Of a stretch of 64,000 bases of DNA, positions 13,801 through 23,547 are shown piece by piece. Both the position numbers and the translations under genes were made by a program. This DNA is from Taeniopygia guttata (lineage: Eukaryota; Chordata; Aves; Passeriformes; Estrildidae). The notes beneath the pieces are model-generated. The model saw only the letters and a list, made by a program, of their open reading frames with translations, did no database searches and was not told where the DNA came from. Location of the stretch: positions 60,547,310 to 60,611,309 of the forward strand of contig NC_133063.1 of the NCBI RefSeq assembly GCF_048771995.1, in the 5' to 3' direction. Positions within the stretch are counted from its first letter, which is position 1. Every line of letters starts with the position of its first letter.

Positions 13801-16800
13801 CTTTGCATGATCAGGCCCAACACAGGCATATTTGTTTGACACTGACCTTCTATTTTTAAGTTCTGCAACATCTAAGTTAGTATTCTGTGTAGGGCCAGCT
13901 TAGGTGCTCTGTATCTCTCAATCCTAGAATGACAGGTCAGTAAAGTTCCACACAGAAAGAGGTAGTTTGCTTATTGACCTGAGCTCAATACCAGCATTCT
14001 GGCACCATTGTGTCTCTGCAAGTGTTCCAGAACTGTGGTTTCTGCTAGATTTTAGTACTTTCACTGTATTGCCAAGCATGAACTGTACCTTTTCATGTCG
14101 TTTAATTCTGCCTGTGCCAGCTTCACCAGATAGCTCAGAAGCTGCAGTAATAGCAACTGATTGGACAGAAGTTAATAAATCTTGGTGACCCTAAGAATTC
14201 AGTGAAATAAAGAATGAAGCTGTGTCATATTTTAGTTGCAAGTTTTCCTGCTCTTAAGCTCAAAGTTGTCATGAACATTCTGACCTTACAGAAGAGAGAA
14301 GCAAGAGAACTTGAGCAGAAAGTGGCTCAGATGAAGCATCAGCAATCCCAGATACAGGAGAGACTGTGTGAGGAGAGTGAAAAGAAGAAGCAACTGGAAG
14401 CAGAGCTTCAGCAAGACCAGCAACAAATTAAAGTAGGATTATTCCTGTTTCCCTATGACAAAGATTAGGATGAATAGTTTTTGCCCCTACTTCCCCACAA
14501 AACTACACTACCAGGTTTTCCCTTATTTTCAATAATGCCATAATGAATTTCTTGATAAATGCACCAAAGAAATTGTCTATAAACATTTTACATTAATCTC
14601 CATCTTGCCTTTCTCTTTTAGCTTTTTTTTCCCCTTCATTTTATTGACCTGGTGTCTAGTTCTGAATTGCAATTTTATAAATAAATTTAGGGTCAGTATT
14701 TCAGCTTATGTCTTGGAGGACTCTCACATAAATGTTTTTGACTGACTGATGTAGGAAGAATGGTACTTTTTGTTTGTTCACAGGACTTCAACTTAAGATG
14801 GAGCAACAACAGATGATCCTTAAAATTTAGAATAAAGAAATTGCTGCTTTTAAAAAGAAGAAAAATAACTCAGTGGGAACTCCAGAGAAGTAGTTAATCT
14901 ATTCCAAATATGTGTGACCCCCGAAATAAAAAAAAAAATGTTTCTTCATCTCTATCTCTAGTCATCTGATTATTTAAACTTTATATGAAGAGTATTCCGT
15001 CATAGTTTTGTGGGGTTTTTTTTTGTTGTAGCAAAAATTGGGAGGCAAGCCTAGCAGCTCTTGTACTTTTTGAATGAAAGGAAGGCCTTTTCTTTTTTTT
15101 TTTTTCTTATAATTTGTCAGAAATACTGATTCAGAGACCTGTGAATTCATCAGATTTGGTTGTCCAGTTGGTTTGAGGGTGACCTTGATATGCTGCTGTA
15201 TTTTTAGTGTTCTGTGGGTTGTTCAGGTGTTTTATTTTGTTTTGGTTTCTACTCTGATATTAATTACAGTGGTTTCAGTTGTTGATAACAGGGTTAGAAA
15301 CGTATGTATCCTATGTAGCAGTGCCACCTACATTACTTCAGATATGGACACTGAAATATGAATTACCCTAAGTCTTTAAAGGTCAAAAGAAATTCTAAAA
15401 GTTAAATAAAAGAAATTTCTTAGCCTTAACAGGAATATATTATCTTATACACTGTGGCTTCAGAATAAATTTATAATGGGCCATGCTTGCAGGTCCAACA
15501 AAGAGCTGGTTTTGAGCCACTAAAATGCAATGAGGACGGGCTAGCTGAATTTTCATGGTACCATCTAAACTTAGTTTCTGTGCTTGGGTAGATGACATTT
15601 ATTTATGTAAATAGTTTTTAAAAATATATTCTTTAGAAAAGATACTGCATCTGATACAAGTTAGTTTATATGGGATGTAGCAATCTAATATTGCTGAGGC
15701 CCGTTTAAGTCAGTATTATTCTGAGTAAGGATTCTGTTGCAGAATTAATACTGACATTAGAAATGTTCATGTCTTCTACATTTTTATCACTAATTCTGAA
15801 GAAAGGTAAAACACAATCATACCATTCTGACTCAAACTGGCCTGGTTAATGTTCTCTGGATCTCTCTTGAAACTTTGGAAATTAGAAGAGCAGAAGTGGC
15901 TGGATGAAGAAATGGAAAGAATTCTTCAACAGCACCAACAATTAGCAGAACTAGAAGAAGATTTAAAGAAAAGAGAAGCCATTGTAGAAAAAAGAGAAGC
16001 ATTATTGCAGGCGAAATGCTACCTGGAAATCAAGAAACTGAGATCTAGCCAGGTGATTCAAGAAAAAACCCACAAAACTCACCACAGTCATAAGACTAAC
16101 TGAAAGACTGGTGGTGAGGGAGGGCAGATAAGACAGCAGAGGAGGTTCAAGGGACCTCCTGTGTCTATACTACAGTGATGAAGATATTAAGTAGTTTGGC
16201 CAATTGACATTTAAATCATAATTAACACAGACAATAATTTTAATTCACTTTTTCTCCCCAAAATTGCAAAAATGAAACAAAAACCAAATCCAAACAATTC
16301 TGAACTGTGGAATTGTTATTGCAGAGCATTAAATGATATATTTATTATATATAATTTATGAATATGACTGAGTCTTTCTGCTGTCTAGAGAACACAGCAA
16401 GGAAATATCTTGCAATATTTAATTTCTATACTGCAGATCATTGTTACATATAATGACTAGTGCTTTTAATTTTTATTATGTAGAAAACTGCACGTTGGGC
16501 TTTTTGGGCTTTTTTTTTTTTTTTTTTTTTAGTGGTATCTGTCCACTCAGAGTAAATGAGGTCCCATTACAAGAAACAAGCAATTTTTTCACTTCAGAAT
16601 GTGACAGTGTCACCTACATTTTTGTTACTGGAAAGGAATATCTCATTTTTATATCTGTGGTTGCTGTGGGTTTTTTTTTTTGGCTTTGAACAAAGATAGT
16701 ATGCAATTGTCTACCCAATTCAGCATGCTGTATGCAGCTTCAGGGCAGCACCACTGACAAGTCAGACACTTTGGAAGAAATACAGGTTCTCCAAATGGAA

Positions 16801-19800
16801 AGGGATCAGCTGCTCAGAAGGAGAAATAGTATGGATAAGAAACTGAAAGATGGTAAAGTTTTGTCAACTGAAGTAAGTAAGCACTTCTGAGATAAATACA
16901 GGTTTTAGGTATTGTTTGATAATAAAGAATTTCAGTCATAACCTAAAATGTCTCCAAATATCAGGTAAGCTAGATATAAGGAGCAGAGGTTGGATACTTT
17001 TGTAAATAGATATTTTAGAGTACTTCTATAATAGCACCAAGTATATACTGGTGAATGAAGTTTAAGATCAGAGGAACATAAGTCAGATTGTGTCTTGCCA
17101 AACTCTATTAGTCTAAGAGTCATATAATGAGAAGTAAGGGAACCAGAACTTAATTTGTTTATCACAGGCAGGTATTTTAATGTTAGGATACAGAACAAGC
17201 CATGTATTCACATAGTAATGCTCCTTGATTTTTTTCATAGAATCTTGTGAAAAAGCAAATTTCACCTGAAGGAGTACTACTTATTTTCTACAGTGAAAAA
17301 AGTCATATTACATGGATGGCCAATTACTTGGTGTTGATCAGTATCATTTTGTTGAAGATAAAATAAATTAATATAAAATGCACAGATTGCTTTTAGGTCT
17401 TGAGAAGCAATATGAGACTATGGCTTAGGCGATAATGTTCCAGAAAGACCCCTACTTGCCTCACTCATCAAAGTCTGCAGTGCTTCAGGCCAGGCATTTC
17501 TGCCACTTCCCTACATAAGTCATGATCACCAAACTCCTTACTGGCTGATTGATTAATTCATTAATCTAACAGAAAATAGTACATTAAAAAAATTAAAAAT
17601 AGCAGAAGTCAAACTGTGGTGAGGATGAGGGAAGGATAAAAAGGAAAACATGACTTCTAGTTTTGTGATGAGCCATTTGATCAACCCCTGTATTGTGTTA
17701 GGAAAAAACAAATGTTCTAGATTTGCAATCTACCTCTTGTTTTCCTATTCCATTGTCTGTGCTACTAGTTCACCTTACCATTAAGTTCAGGTTTGCTCTT
17801 GAGAATGAAGCTAAAGATGTCTTGAAAGATTAAATCTGAGCTTTTATTTTTTGTAAAGATCTCACTCATGTGTTTCTCTGTAGGAAGAACATATTCTTTT
17901 CCAGCTAGAAGAAGGAATTGAAACCCTTGTAGCTGCAATTGATTACAAGAATGAAAGTATCCATAATCACCAGCACTTACTTAGGTTATCTTCTCAGAGT
18001 CTTTCACAGAGCCAGCATAACGTAATAGGGAAACTAGTTTCTTTGTCTGCTGCTGAGCTCAGAGCTATCATCACCAGTTATTTCAACAAGGTTTGTTTTG
18101 AATATGATTTTATCCCATTTTCTATTACTATTCTAGATACTGAGATGGTGGCAGGAAATAAAAATAAATTTAAGAAGAAGCTTTTGGTTAATATATCTTC
18201 AGGTTACATAGATCTGCTATTAAATAGATCTGCTATTATTAAACTTAAATAGGATACTTGTGAGTTAAATTTGTATATCTTGTTTTGATAGATTAGCTAG
18301 AAACATGCTACAAATCTGGAAATTACCTTGCCCTTTTCCAGTGCTCTGTTTTGTTAACTTAAGGGGAAACAACGTGTTTAAATAGTGGTGTTGTAGTCAA
18401 ATTCTTCCTGACTGCAGAATTTCAGAAAACTTCATAAAGCTCAGGCTGTCACTCCTGTTGTGTTTTTCCTAAATCTGATTTTGTTGGTTTAAAAGAGCCT
18501 GGATTTAGAGAGGGCAGAGGAAGCCATGGAAGCAGCTTCTGAGAGAGAACGCTGCTTGAAGCTTCTACTATGTCCATGTTTCTAAATGGACATGTTTCTA
18601 ATTGGACATGTTCTCCAATTAGAGAAGTTGGTAATGCCTCTGTGATGACATATTTAAGAAGGAAAAAAAATGCACGCAGTTTTTCTTTTCTGAGGGCTGG
18701 GGGTTGCTGGGGTGGCCATGAGGCTGCCGTGGCCATGCGGCTGCTGCCATCTCAGCATGGCCTGCAGTGAACTGTGCCTGCCTGGCCACTTCTAGCCTGC
18801 CATGCTGTGGGCAGAAAGGCAGGGGTAGTGGCACCAGCTGCTGTTTCCTGGCACAGCCACAGCCATCTTGGCACAGTCCACAGGGAACTGTGCTTGCTTG
18901 GCCGCTTTTGAAGCCAGCTGTGCTGCGGGCAGAAGGGCAGGGGCAGCGGTAGTGGCATCTCCTTGCAGGCGCCTCACATGAAGAGAGGCGCTGAACGGTG
19001 CCAGAACCACAGTGGCTGGCACTGCCCAAGCGGCAGTGGCAGGGACCGTCTGGCCAACAGTGAGGGGCATGGCGAGCATTTCCCCCATATAGAGCCCAGA
19101 TGAGATCAGCCTTTTAGCACTGCAAAACCCTATAAGAACTTTACAATGGATAGAACTTGAAAACAAACAAACAAACCTGCAGACAGTTTTCTTCTGAGTC
19201 AGAAAACAGGCGGTGAAGACACCTGAGGAGAGCAACATGGTGCCACTTAGGTCAGTGAAAAGCCTCCTCCAGGAAGAGGACATGCTCCAAACTTCAGAGC
19301 TGAGATTCTTGTAGAAGCTGTGGTGAGGACTATAATACAACAAACTTTCCCCATAATTCCATGAAGTGCATAGGGGGATCCAGAGATCCACTCACAGCCC
19401 ATGAGGAAAAGTGCTCATGCTGGACTAAGTGGGTGCTGAAAAGCTGTAATTTAGTGGGAAACTTGAGCAGAGAAAGATAGAGAAAGAGAGCCCTTGCTTC
19501 CAAAGTAGAAAAGATTATCCTTAAAAGACTACATCCCATGAACTAAAATGACCCACTCTGTTCAGTTTTGGGAAGACTGCATTAACTGTGGGAGGGACTC
19601 ACATTACAGTAGGTCGGGTGGGACTGGTAATCATGAAAATTAGAACCACACTAGAAAAGTTTGCAGAGAATTGTGTCCCATGGGAAGGACCCCACAGCAT
19701 AGCAAAAGAAAATCCTCTCCCTAAGTGAACTGAAGAAGGATTTCAAGTGAAAAAACTGAGCAAAACTCTCACACGCAGTCTTCCTGTGCTGTCAGTGGTA

Positions 19801-21272
19801 AGGGAAGAGGGACTGGAGGTGGAGAAAAAGAGTGTTTTAAAAGTTTTATTTTAGTTCTGATTATCCTCTTTTAGATCGGTTAATAAAATTTTCATTATAC
19901 CTTTTAAATTTGAGCCTGTTTTGCCCTTTGAGTGTTTCCTTCTGGTGCTTACTTCAACTCAAGAGCCCTTTAGTTTTTCTTTCCTCCTCCTCTGCTGTAG
20001 TTCAGCAGAGGAAAAAGAATAGTTTTTCGTGAGTGCCTGGCTTTTAGCCAGTAACCACGACACCAGTATAAACTGATGCTTTGCAGTGTATGCAGCTGTG
20101 TGCTTAGGAATCATACATCTGGAGACATAAATATTAAATGCATTATGACATGGTGTCTTTGTGATCTTGGGTGAATCTTTGGTAATTTTGTAGAAGAGTT
20201 GTCTGTGGGATGCAAGTTGGAAGTTTTTCAGAATCCGGAAAGCATTGTTATTTCAGTTTAAATTTTGCACAGGGTATTAAAAAAATCCACTAGTCCATGT
20301 GATCAAAATGTATGCATTTTAGTTCTGAAGAGTCAGCCTGTAGCAGTGGCGAGTCTATTTCCACTATAAGCTTAATTGCTTTTAGAGATCCAGTGCTTTT
20401 GTATGTTTTAATCTAGTAGGCTGAAGGGTAAAAGATTTTCTGAAAACTGCTTGATAAATCAGAATAAGTGTGTTTCTTTCTAAGATTATTGGCCTGCGCG
20501 AGTCTGAACGAAAATTACAAGTGCAGATTGAAGAACAGGAAATTAAGTCCATACACCAGAAAAACATGATGCATGAATTGGAATCTGCACTTGAACACAT
20601 CAAGGTGCAATGTCACAGACAGCTGACTCACCAGCGCCAAGAACATGAGAGAAAAATACAGTTTATATTGAAAAATTTCAAAGGTATTTTCTTCTTGGGC
20701 GGGGATTATACAGCAAGTATTTTCTTTGGTCATTGAGAGAGAAATACTGTATTCCAACTGAAAAAATGAATAAGGTTCAGAGATATATTTTGGCTGTCAC
20801 TAATTCTATTACCATGTAAGATGTCAAGGAACAGACACATGGTGTCCGTATCAATGAAAAACAGAAGATTTTTTAAAAGCAGTATCAGAACTGTTGTATT
20901 TTCGTATTGAATTTACTGATACTGAAAAGTAAGACACCAGTTCTGTTGATCTTGATCTTCTAAATACTATTACAACTATATGTAGGATTAACACAGCCTT
21001 TTTGATCTTATTTCATGTTAGTTAAACCATGCACATTGCAAGCAAAATGCCATCAAGATACTCTAATTGGGCATCTTGATTTTTGGCAAAGGTACTTGGT
21101 TTTTAAACTGATTTTATTTTTTCTAGAACAAAATAGTGAAGGCACTGCAGAGACCCTGAAAGGGTATGAAGTAAAAATACAGCAACTGGAAAAAGATTTA
21201 TTTTTCTATAAGAAAACCAGCAGAGAGCTGAAGAAGAAATTGAAGAGCCTTCTTGGAGAGTCATCTGAATAA
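1634..21272 (+). CDS. KIF27: KIF27 kinesin, 3' part of gene; possibly decaying
   Basis: Kinesin family member 27 is a kinesin-4-like, KIF7-related protein linked in vertebrates to motile-cilium assembly together with the Fused kinase. The window holds the second half of the motor domain and the long coiled-coil tail. Proposed exons: 1634-1834, 3166-4094, 7198-7341, 10830-11005, 11392-11525, 12065-12220, 13221-13426, 14259-14432, (14784-14895 broken), 15879-16052, 16738-16872, 17884-18090, 20485-20683, 21127-21272. Phases agree at all junctions except around the broken exon. Motor motifs SSRSH (switch I) and DLAGSER (switch II) are intact. The first exons, with the P-loop, lie upstream of the window. 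Lesions: frameshift and stops at 14784-14895, no AG acceptor before 15879, D-to-A in the YRDxK motif, roughly 70 residues missing after 7341, and an early stop. Orthology is from remembered human KIF27 and the UBQLN1 neighbour. Whether a full protein is made is uncertain. Confidence 0.85.
1835..3165 (+). other. KIF27 intron
   Basis: AT-rich intron of about 1.3 kb with no recognisable exon or RNA gene. It contains only short homopolymer runs. Confidence 0.7.
3166..4094 (+). CDS. KIF27: KIF27 large exon: end of motor, neck, first coiled coil
   Basis: The acceptor is 'gtgtttgaag|TGATTG' and completes the GTG codon split with the previous exon. The donor is 'tgccag|gtattc', and 309 complete codons are open. 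Order: switch I ([16 protein letters not shown]), switch II ([11 protein letters not shown]), the alpha-4 region ([17 protein letters not shown]), then [19 protein letters not shown] and [16 protein letters not shown] at the motor end. An acidic/basic neck and coiled-coil tail follow. Kinesins normally have YRDxKxTR at the YRAAKITR position, so a conserved Asp is Ala here (codon 3534-3536). The exon is otherwise healthy. Confidence 0.95.
4380..4950 (+). mobile_element. Solo LTR, avian ERVL-like, degraded
   Basis: About 570 bp resembles a common avian ERVL-type LTR in + orientation. It opens with 'gctgagatggagttagtttt', has a central 'catgatgctcagcaataaaa' block carrying an AATAAA-like signal near 4673, and closes in a 'gactcacaaattttt' and 'cactttccctttg' region. 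No gag, pol or env sequence is next to it, so it is a solitary LTR in a KIF27 intron. The ends are approximate and no target-site duplication was resolved. Confidence 0.65.
4951..7197 (+). other. KIF27 intron, no feature seen
   Basis: The remainder of the 3.1-kb intron. Parts of 5560-5920 have the texture of an old repeat but I could not assign a family. Short open frames (5150-5471) show no family resemblance and no splice-compatible ends. I see no RNA gene. Confidence 0.5.
7198..7341 (+). CDS. KIF27: KIF27 coiled-coil exon
   Basis: Exactly 48 codons, phase 0 at both ends, with acceptor 'ttattatctag' and donor 'ttacag|gtattt'. It encodes a Glu/Gln/Lys-rich coiled coil ([19 protein letters not shown] and onward), aligned with the human segment that follows the KCQ residues. 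The acceptor is a tandem TAG-CAG, so use of the second AG would drop one Gln. Confidence 0.85.
7342..9439 (+). other. KIF27 intron, no exon seen
   Basis: AT-rich intron. By comparison with human KIF27 a further coding block would be expected between this exon and 10830. I found no open, splice-flanked candidate here. Confidence 0.5.
9440..10010 (-). mobile_element. Probable LTR or old repeat, uncertain family
   Basis: A compositionally distinct, GC-richer block in an AT-rich intron. It has three imperfect copies of a 'gtggtggttgcagtcct' type unit near 9497-9560 and a texture like avian LTRs read in antisense. Clean ends and a target-site duplication were not resolved, so both the family and the orientation are weak. 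Confidence 0.35.
10403..10441. repeat. Short inverted repeat (18-bp arms, 3-bp loop)
   Basis: Arms at 10403-10420 and 10424-10441 are complementary except for one position, separated by ATT. It lies in a KIF27 intron 390 bp before an exon. It may be chance, a palindromic expansion, or a hairpin in the pre-mRNA. Confidence 0.8.
10830..11005 (+). CDS. KIF27: KIF27 exon with the TSPP ... EDQDKVLHC segment
   Basis: Acceptor 'cattttgacag' and donor 'tcatataa|gtaatt' (phase 2). It encodes [17 protein letters not shown] and then [14 protein letters not shown] followed by an acidic stretch, matching the human HTSPP...EEQDKVLHC region. It joins the 7198-7341 exon in frame. In human about 70-75 residues lie between the two segments, and reading upstream of this acceptor in frame meets TGA at once, so that block is absent here or in an unseen exon. 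Confidence 0.85.
11392..11525 (+). CDS. KIF27: KIF27 exon, low-complexity linker
   Basis: Acceptor 'ttcttccatag' and donor 'aacacag|gtataa'. The G at 11392 completes an AAG codon begun in the previous exon, and the exon ends in phase 1. It encodes a Ser/Thr/Asp-rich linker ([17 protein letters not shown] and so on), poorly conserved but placed as in human KIF27. Confidence 0.8.
12065..12220 (+). CDS. KIF27: KIF27 coiled-coil exon
   Basis: Acceptor 'tttttttcaag' and donor 'agaacag|gtaact', phase 1 to phase 1. It encodes [20 protein letters not shown] and then [20 protein letters not shown], a strong match to the human tail coiled coil, ending [11 protein letters not shown]. Confidence 0.9.
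12221..13220 (+). other. KIF27 intron
   Basis: One-kilobase AT-rich intron with an A14 run near 12891. Nothing else was recognised. Confidence 0.6.
13221..13426 (+). CDS. KIF27: KIF27 coiled-coil exon
   Basis: Acceptor 'tgtctttaag' and donor 'gtgcag|gtattt', phase 1 in and phase 0 out. It encodes [20 protein letters not shown] and then heptad-rich [18 protein letters not shown], in line with human. A Pro (QEPDSKEL) interrupts the heptads where human has Leu. Confidence 0.9.
14259..14432 (+). CDS. KIF27: KIF27 coiled-coil exon (5' edge uncertain)
   Basis: The 3' part is clear: [20 protein letters not shown], then [17 protein letters not shown] with donor 'attaaa|gtagga'. Two in-frame acceptors are possible: 'ctgctcttaag' before 14259 (58 codons) or 'accttacag' before 14292 (47 codons). 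Residues from 14259 to 14291 match human poorly, and the exon is 8-19 residues shorter than the human one, so its 5' edge may itself be degraded. Confidence 0.75.
14784..14895 (+). pseudogene. KIF27: Broken KIF27 exon: frameshift and stops
   Basis: After a usable acceptor ('tgttcacag') the sequence still resembles the human exon that encodes EIQLKTGQEEG...: [13 protein letters not shown] is readable, then [13 protein letters not shown]. One base appears missing near 14785-14786 relative to GAA-ATT-CAG-CTT, so the recognisable frame does not match the phase-0 entry. That frame also has TAG at 14828-14830. Entry phase 0 hits TGA at 14814-14816, and the third frame hits TAA at 14793-14795. The 3' end reads into TAG with only a weak 'gtagtt' donor. 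The human exon is about 114 bp, a multiple of three, so skipping would keep frame. Confidence 0.7.
14896..15878 (+). other. KIF27 intron
   Basis: AT-rich intron with several poly-T runs (for example near 15090-15105). No other exon was recognised. Confidence 0.6.
15879..16052 (+). CDS. KIF27: KIF27 coiled-coil exon lacking a canonical acceptor
   Basis: Encodes [20 protein letters not shown] and then [18 protein letters not shown], ending KKLRSSQ with donor 'agccag|gtgatt': 58 codons, clearly orthologous to the human KLDEQKKWLDEE exon (one Lys fewer). The bases just before the expected start are 'gaaactttgg', so the acceptor AG is GG. The next AG, at 15884-15885, lies inside the codon series and gives the wrong phase for entry from the 14259-14432 exon. 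Upstream in frame there is no other AG before a TGA near 15829. Correct splicing would need a non-canonical site. Confidence 0.75.
16053..16737 (+). other. KIF27 intron
   Basis: AT-rich intron with a T-run of about 22 near 16510-16531. No exon was recognised, although human has about 25 more residues between the flanking segments. Confidence 0.6.
16738..16872 (+). CDS. KIF27: KIF27 coiled-coil exon
   Basis: 45 codons, phase 0 both ends, acceptor 'gctgtatgcag' and donor 'actgaa|gtaagt'. It encodes [20 protein letters not shown] and then [19 protein letters not shown], matching human VLQKEKDQLQKRR...DEKLKNG. The 5' part of the human segment is missing. Confidence 0.85.
16873..17883 (+). other. 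KIF27 intron
   Basis: One-kilobase AT-rich intron. Nothing was recognised in it. Confidence 0.6.
17884..18090 (+). CDS. KIF27: KIF27 tail exon
   Basis: 69 codons, phase 0 both ends, acceptor 'tttctctgtag' and donor 'caacaag|gtttgt'. It encodes [20 protein letters not shown] and ends [16 protein letters not shown]. The EEH(I/V)LFQLEEGIE core is one of the best conserved tail segments of KIF27. Confidence 0.95.
18500..20065 (+). mobile_element. LTR-type retroelement with GC-rich internal repeats
   Basis: A GC-rich block (18690-19080) and a following AT-richer tail sit in an AT-rich KIF27 intron. The tail has AATAAA near 19882 and ends '...agccagtaaccacgaca', the typical 3' end of a class of avian LTRs in + orientation. 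Two tandem imperfect copies of about 116 bp (from about 18769 and 18885) share 'gaactgtgc' and 'gggcagaa' blocks. Open frames on the minus strand here (up to 199 codons) have no recognisable domains. The 5' edge is approximate. Confidence 0.55.
20066..20484 (+). other. KIF27 intron, 3' part
   Basis: AT-rich sequence between the LTR-type element and the next exon. Nothing was recognised in it. Confidence 0.6.
20485..20683 (+). CDS. KIF27: KIF27 tail coiled-coil exon
   Basis: Acceptor 'tttctttctaag' and donor 'tcaaag|gtattt' (phase 0 in, phase 1 out). It encodes [20 protein letters not shown] and then [20 protein letters not shown], clearly orthologous to human NLREAERK...RELESALDHLKLQC. Confidence 0.95.
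21127..21272 (+). CDS. KIF27: KIF27 last visible exon and stop
   Basis: Acceptor 'attttttctag' completes a GAA codon. It encodes [20 protein letters not shown] and then [20 protein letters not shown], ending SLLGESSE followed by TAA at 21270-21272. Human KIF27 continues for well over 100 residues past this LVGEA position, so the C-terminus is truncated here unless a donor was missed. None of good quality lies before the stop. Confidence 0.9.
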
Positions 21273-22530
21273 TTATTGTCATCAGTAAATGTAAGCATAT
21301 TTCTGATAAATGTTTATGCAATTCTCAACAGACCAGTTGAAGAACTATGTCAGATAGCTGTAGAACATAGTATTTTTACTGTATTAACTGTATTTTTGGG
21401 AATATATTCCACCTCTACCCACATTTCAAGTGAGAGACATTTGTTTATAGCAGTAGCTCTAGCAGCGGTGTGCCAATGGTTTAAATTCTTGCTCTGTTTT
21501 CTCTGGATTCTAACAATTTCAGCATTTACAACCTCAAACTGTTACAGTTCAGGCAAAGGAATTTTGCTCTCTGAAAGAACTTGAATGCTGCTGTAACTAA
21601 CAGCTTTGTTATATGCCATGCATTTAATTTCTCAAAAGTTTCTGGGAGATTGTAAATGAAAAGTGCCACACTTTCAGTTACTAACTTATTTTAGCTACTT
21701 ACTTACTAAAGCTGAAAGAGAATTTACACTCTTGAAGGGGAAGAAGAAGTGGTCTCTATTGCAACTCTGTGCTTTGACATAAAAAAACCCCAACCAACTG
21801 AACAAACAAAACACAACAACCATTAGTATAAGTTTTTAACTGTTTCATGTCCTTCTTGCCAGAATCCAGATGTACAACAGAGCTATTCATGTGGAGGAGA
21901 AAAGAAGATTCATCACCGTTTCTGTTGTCTCATACCTCTCAATGCCACCACAATACCTCACATACACAATATGGCCTTCTTGGCCTGTGTTTGTTTCTTT
22001 TTAAGGCTCAGCAAGACTGGTTCTTCCTCCCAAAGGATGCTTCTATTTCTTTCCACTCAGTGAAAATTCAGTTTCTTTCCTACACAGAGAGGCTGATCAC
22101 ACCCCTCTGCTCCCAGAGTGAATTAGGGCTCAGCCCTTTCCCTCTAAGGCAAGATAATGAGCCTTCATATTCATGACTATAAAGTACACTATCAGACTGT
22201 GAACATGATTATTCTAGAGCCTAGATAATGAGTGACCATGGGAAAGACTATTCTGTGTCTAGTATACACAGAAGCATGTAGTTTAGGATATGTATCTTTG
22301 TGGGCAAACACTTAGCCTTGGGAAATTTTAGCAGTAGGAAGAAGGGAGAAGACCCCTCTGAATTTCCAGCATTTCTAATGCATGTATTTTCAAGTTTTGT
22401 AAGATACTCTGGATTGAGTTATTTTTCTTTTTAGTATTTTTCAGTACATTATGAAACATGTTGCTATATAATGCAATAAAACCATAATTTGTTACTGGGC
22501 TTTAGAAAGAATAAAATCCCTATTTGTATA
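21273..22530 (+). other. KIF27: Probable KIF27 3' UTR
   Basis: AT-rich, non-coding. AATAAA-type signals occur near 22473 ('atgcaataaaacc') and 22510 ('aagaataaaatcc'), plausible polyadenylation signals about 1.2 kb after the stop. The open frame at 21847-22176 has no recognisable homology. Confidence 0.45.
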
Positions 22531-23547
22531 TTGCAATCAAATTTGTAAATGTCTTTTGTGTGTTGTACTAGTATAGTTGTTGACTTTCAGTACATGAATA
22601 ATTTCAAATTTGTCATGGTTCAGTTGTTTTTAGACTGCTTTCTGGGATACATGACAAGTTTGAATGGTGAGCCTTGTATTAACAGCACCTTCTCAGATGA
22701 GAGTAATGGCAAGTACCACTTACAGTTTTGTAGATGGTGAACTTTTTGAATAGAAAGGGCAAAATGTGAGGTGCTGATAACTTTTTACCATGTTCATGCT
22801 GTGAGTTGCTGATGCTGTAAAACCATGTTGCCTGCTTATGTCAGGCACTTAGAGAAGTTGTAACTTTTAGTTGTTGGCTGATAATTTCATTCTGCGTAAC
22901 AGTATTGGTGTTGTTATCCAGTCAAGAGGAAGGACAAGTTGCTTCTGATGAATTCAAATGAAAACAGCTGTAAAAGTAAAGTAAAAGTAAAAGTACTTTT
23001 TCAAGTATCAAAAAACTCCCATTCTGTCAGCCTGCTCCGTGTACTTTAAGCAATGAATAAAAAGAGTAATAAAATAATTTAACATAATTCTTTACTGATT
23101 TATTGGATTTTGTAACAGTCCCAATTCCTCACGGAAATTTTTTGGGTTTTGCTTTAGATACCATCTGGGCAATGCTAACACAGACTGAAAACAGGGAGAG
23201 AAGGCAATTTTCCTTACCCACTGTGGTGAATAGCAGTAGTGTGTAATTATTAACAAACAAATATTTTCTTCCTGATGGTGAATCAGATTTCAAATTTCAG
23301 TTATGTGTAATAGGAGAAAATACAGCAAAGAACAGGTCTGTATTCTTGTTATACTGCAGCTTTGAAGGAACTTCTCTTAAACCTGAGAAAATTCTAATTT
23401 TTTTTAACTACTTCAGTATTGGACAGAATATTCCTAATTCAGTACAGAAATATTCCCAACAATATGCAGCTCTTAAATGCAAGAAAATCTGGATAAAATT
23501 TAAGAAAGAAAATAGGTTGGAAATAGGTTTTGGATAACAATATGTTT
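22531..23547. other. Intergenic, nothing recognised
   Basis: AT-rich sequence after the probable KIF27 polyadenylation sites. I see no exon, RNA gene or classifiable repeat. Confidence 0.5.

Noticed and set aside
18792..19391. A 199-codon open frame on the minus strand
   Set aside because: It lies in the GC-rich repeat section of an LTR-type element; no domain or splice context.
21332..21380. Possible relic of the last KIF27 exon (PVEELCQIAVEHS after 'ctcaacag')
   Set aside because: A short resemblance to the human ELRQISALELS end, but it lies after the stop with no donor before it and only about 10 residues compare. Too weak to annotate.
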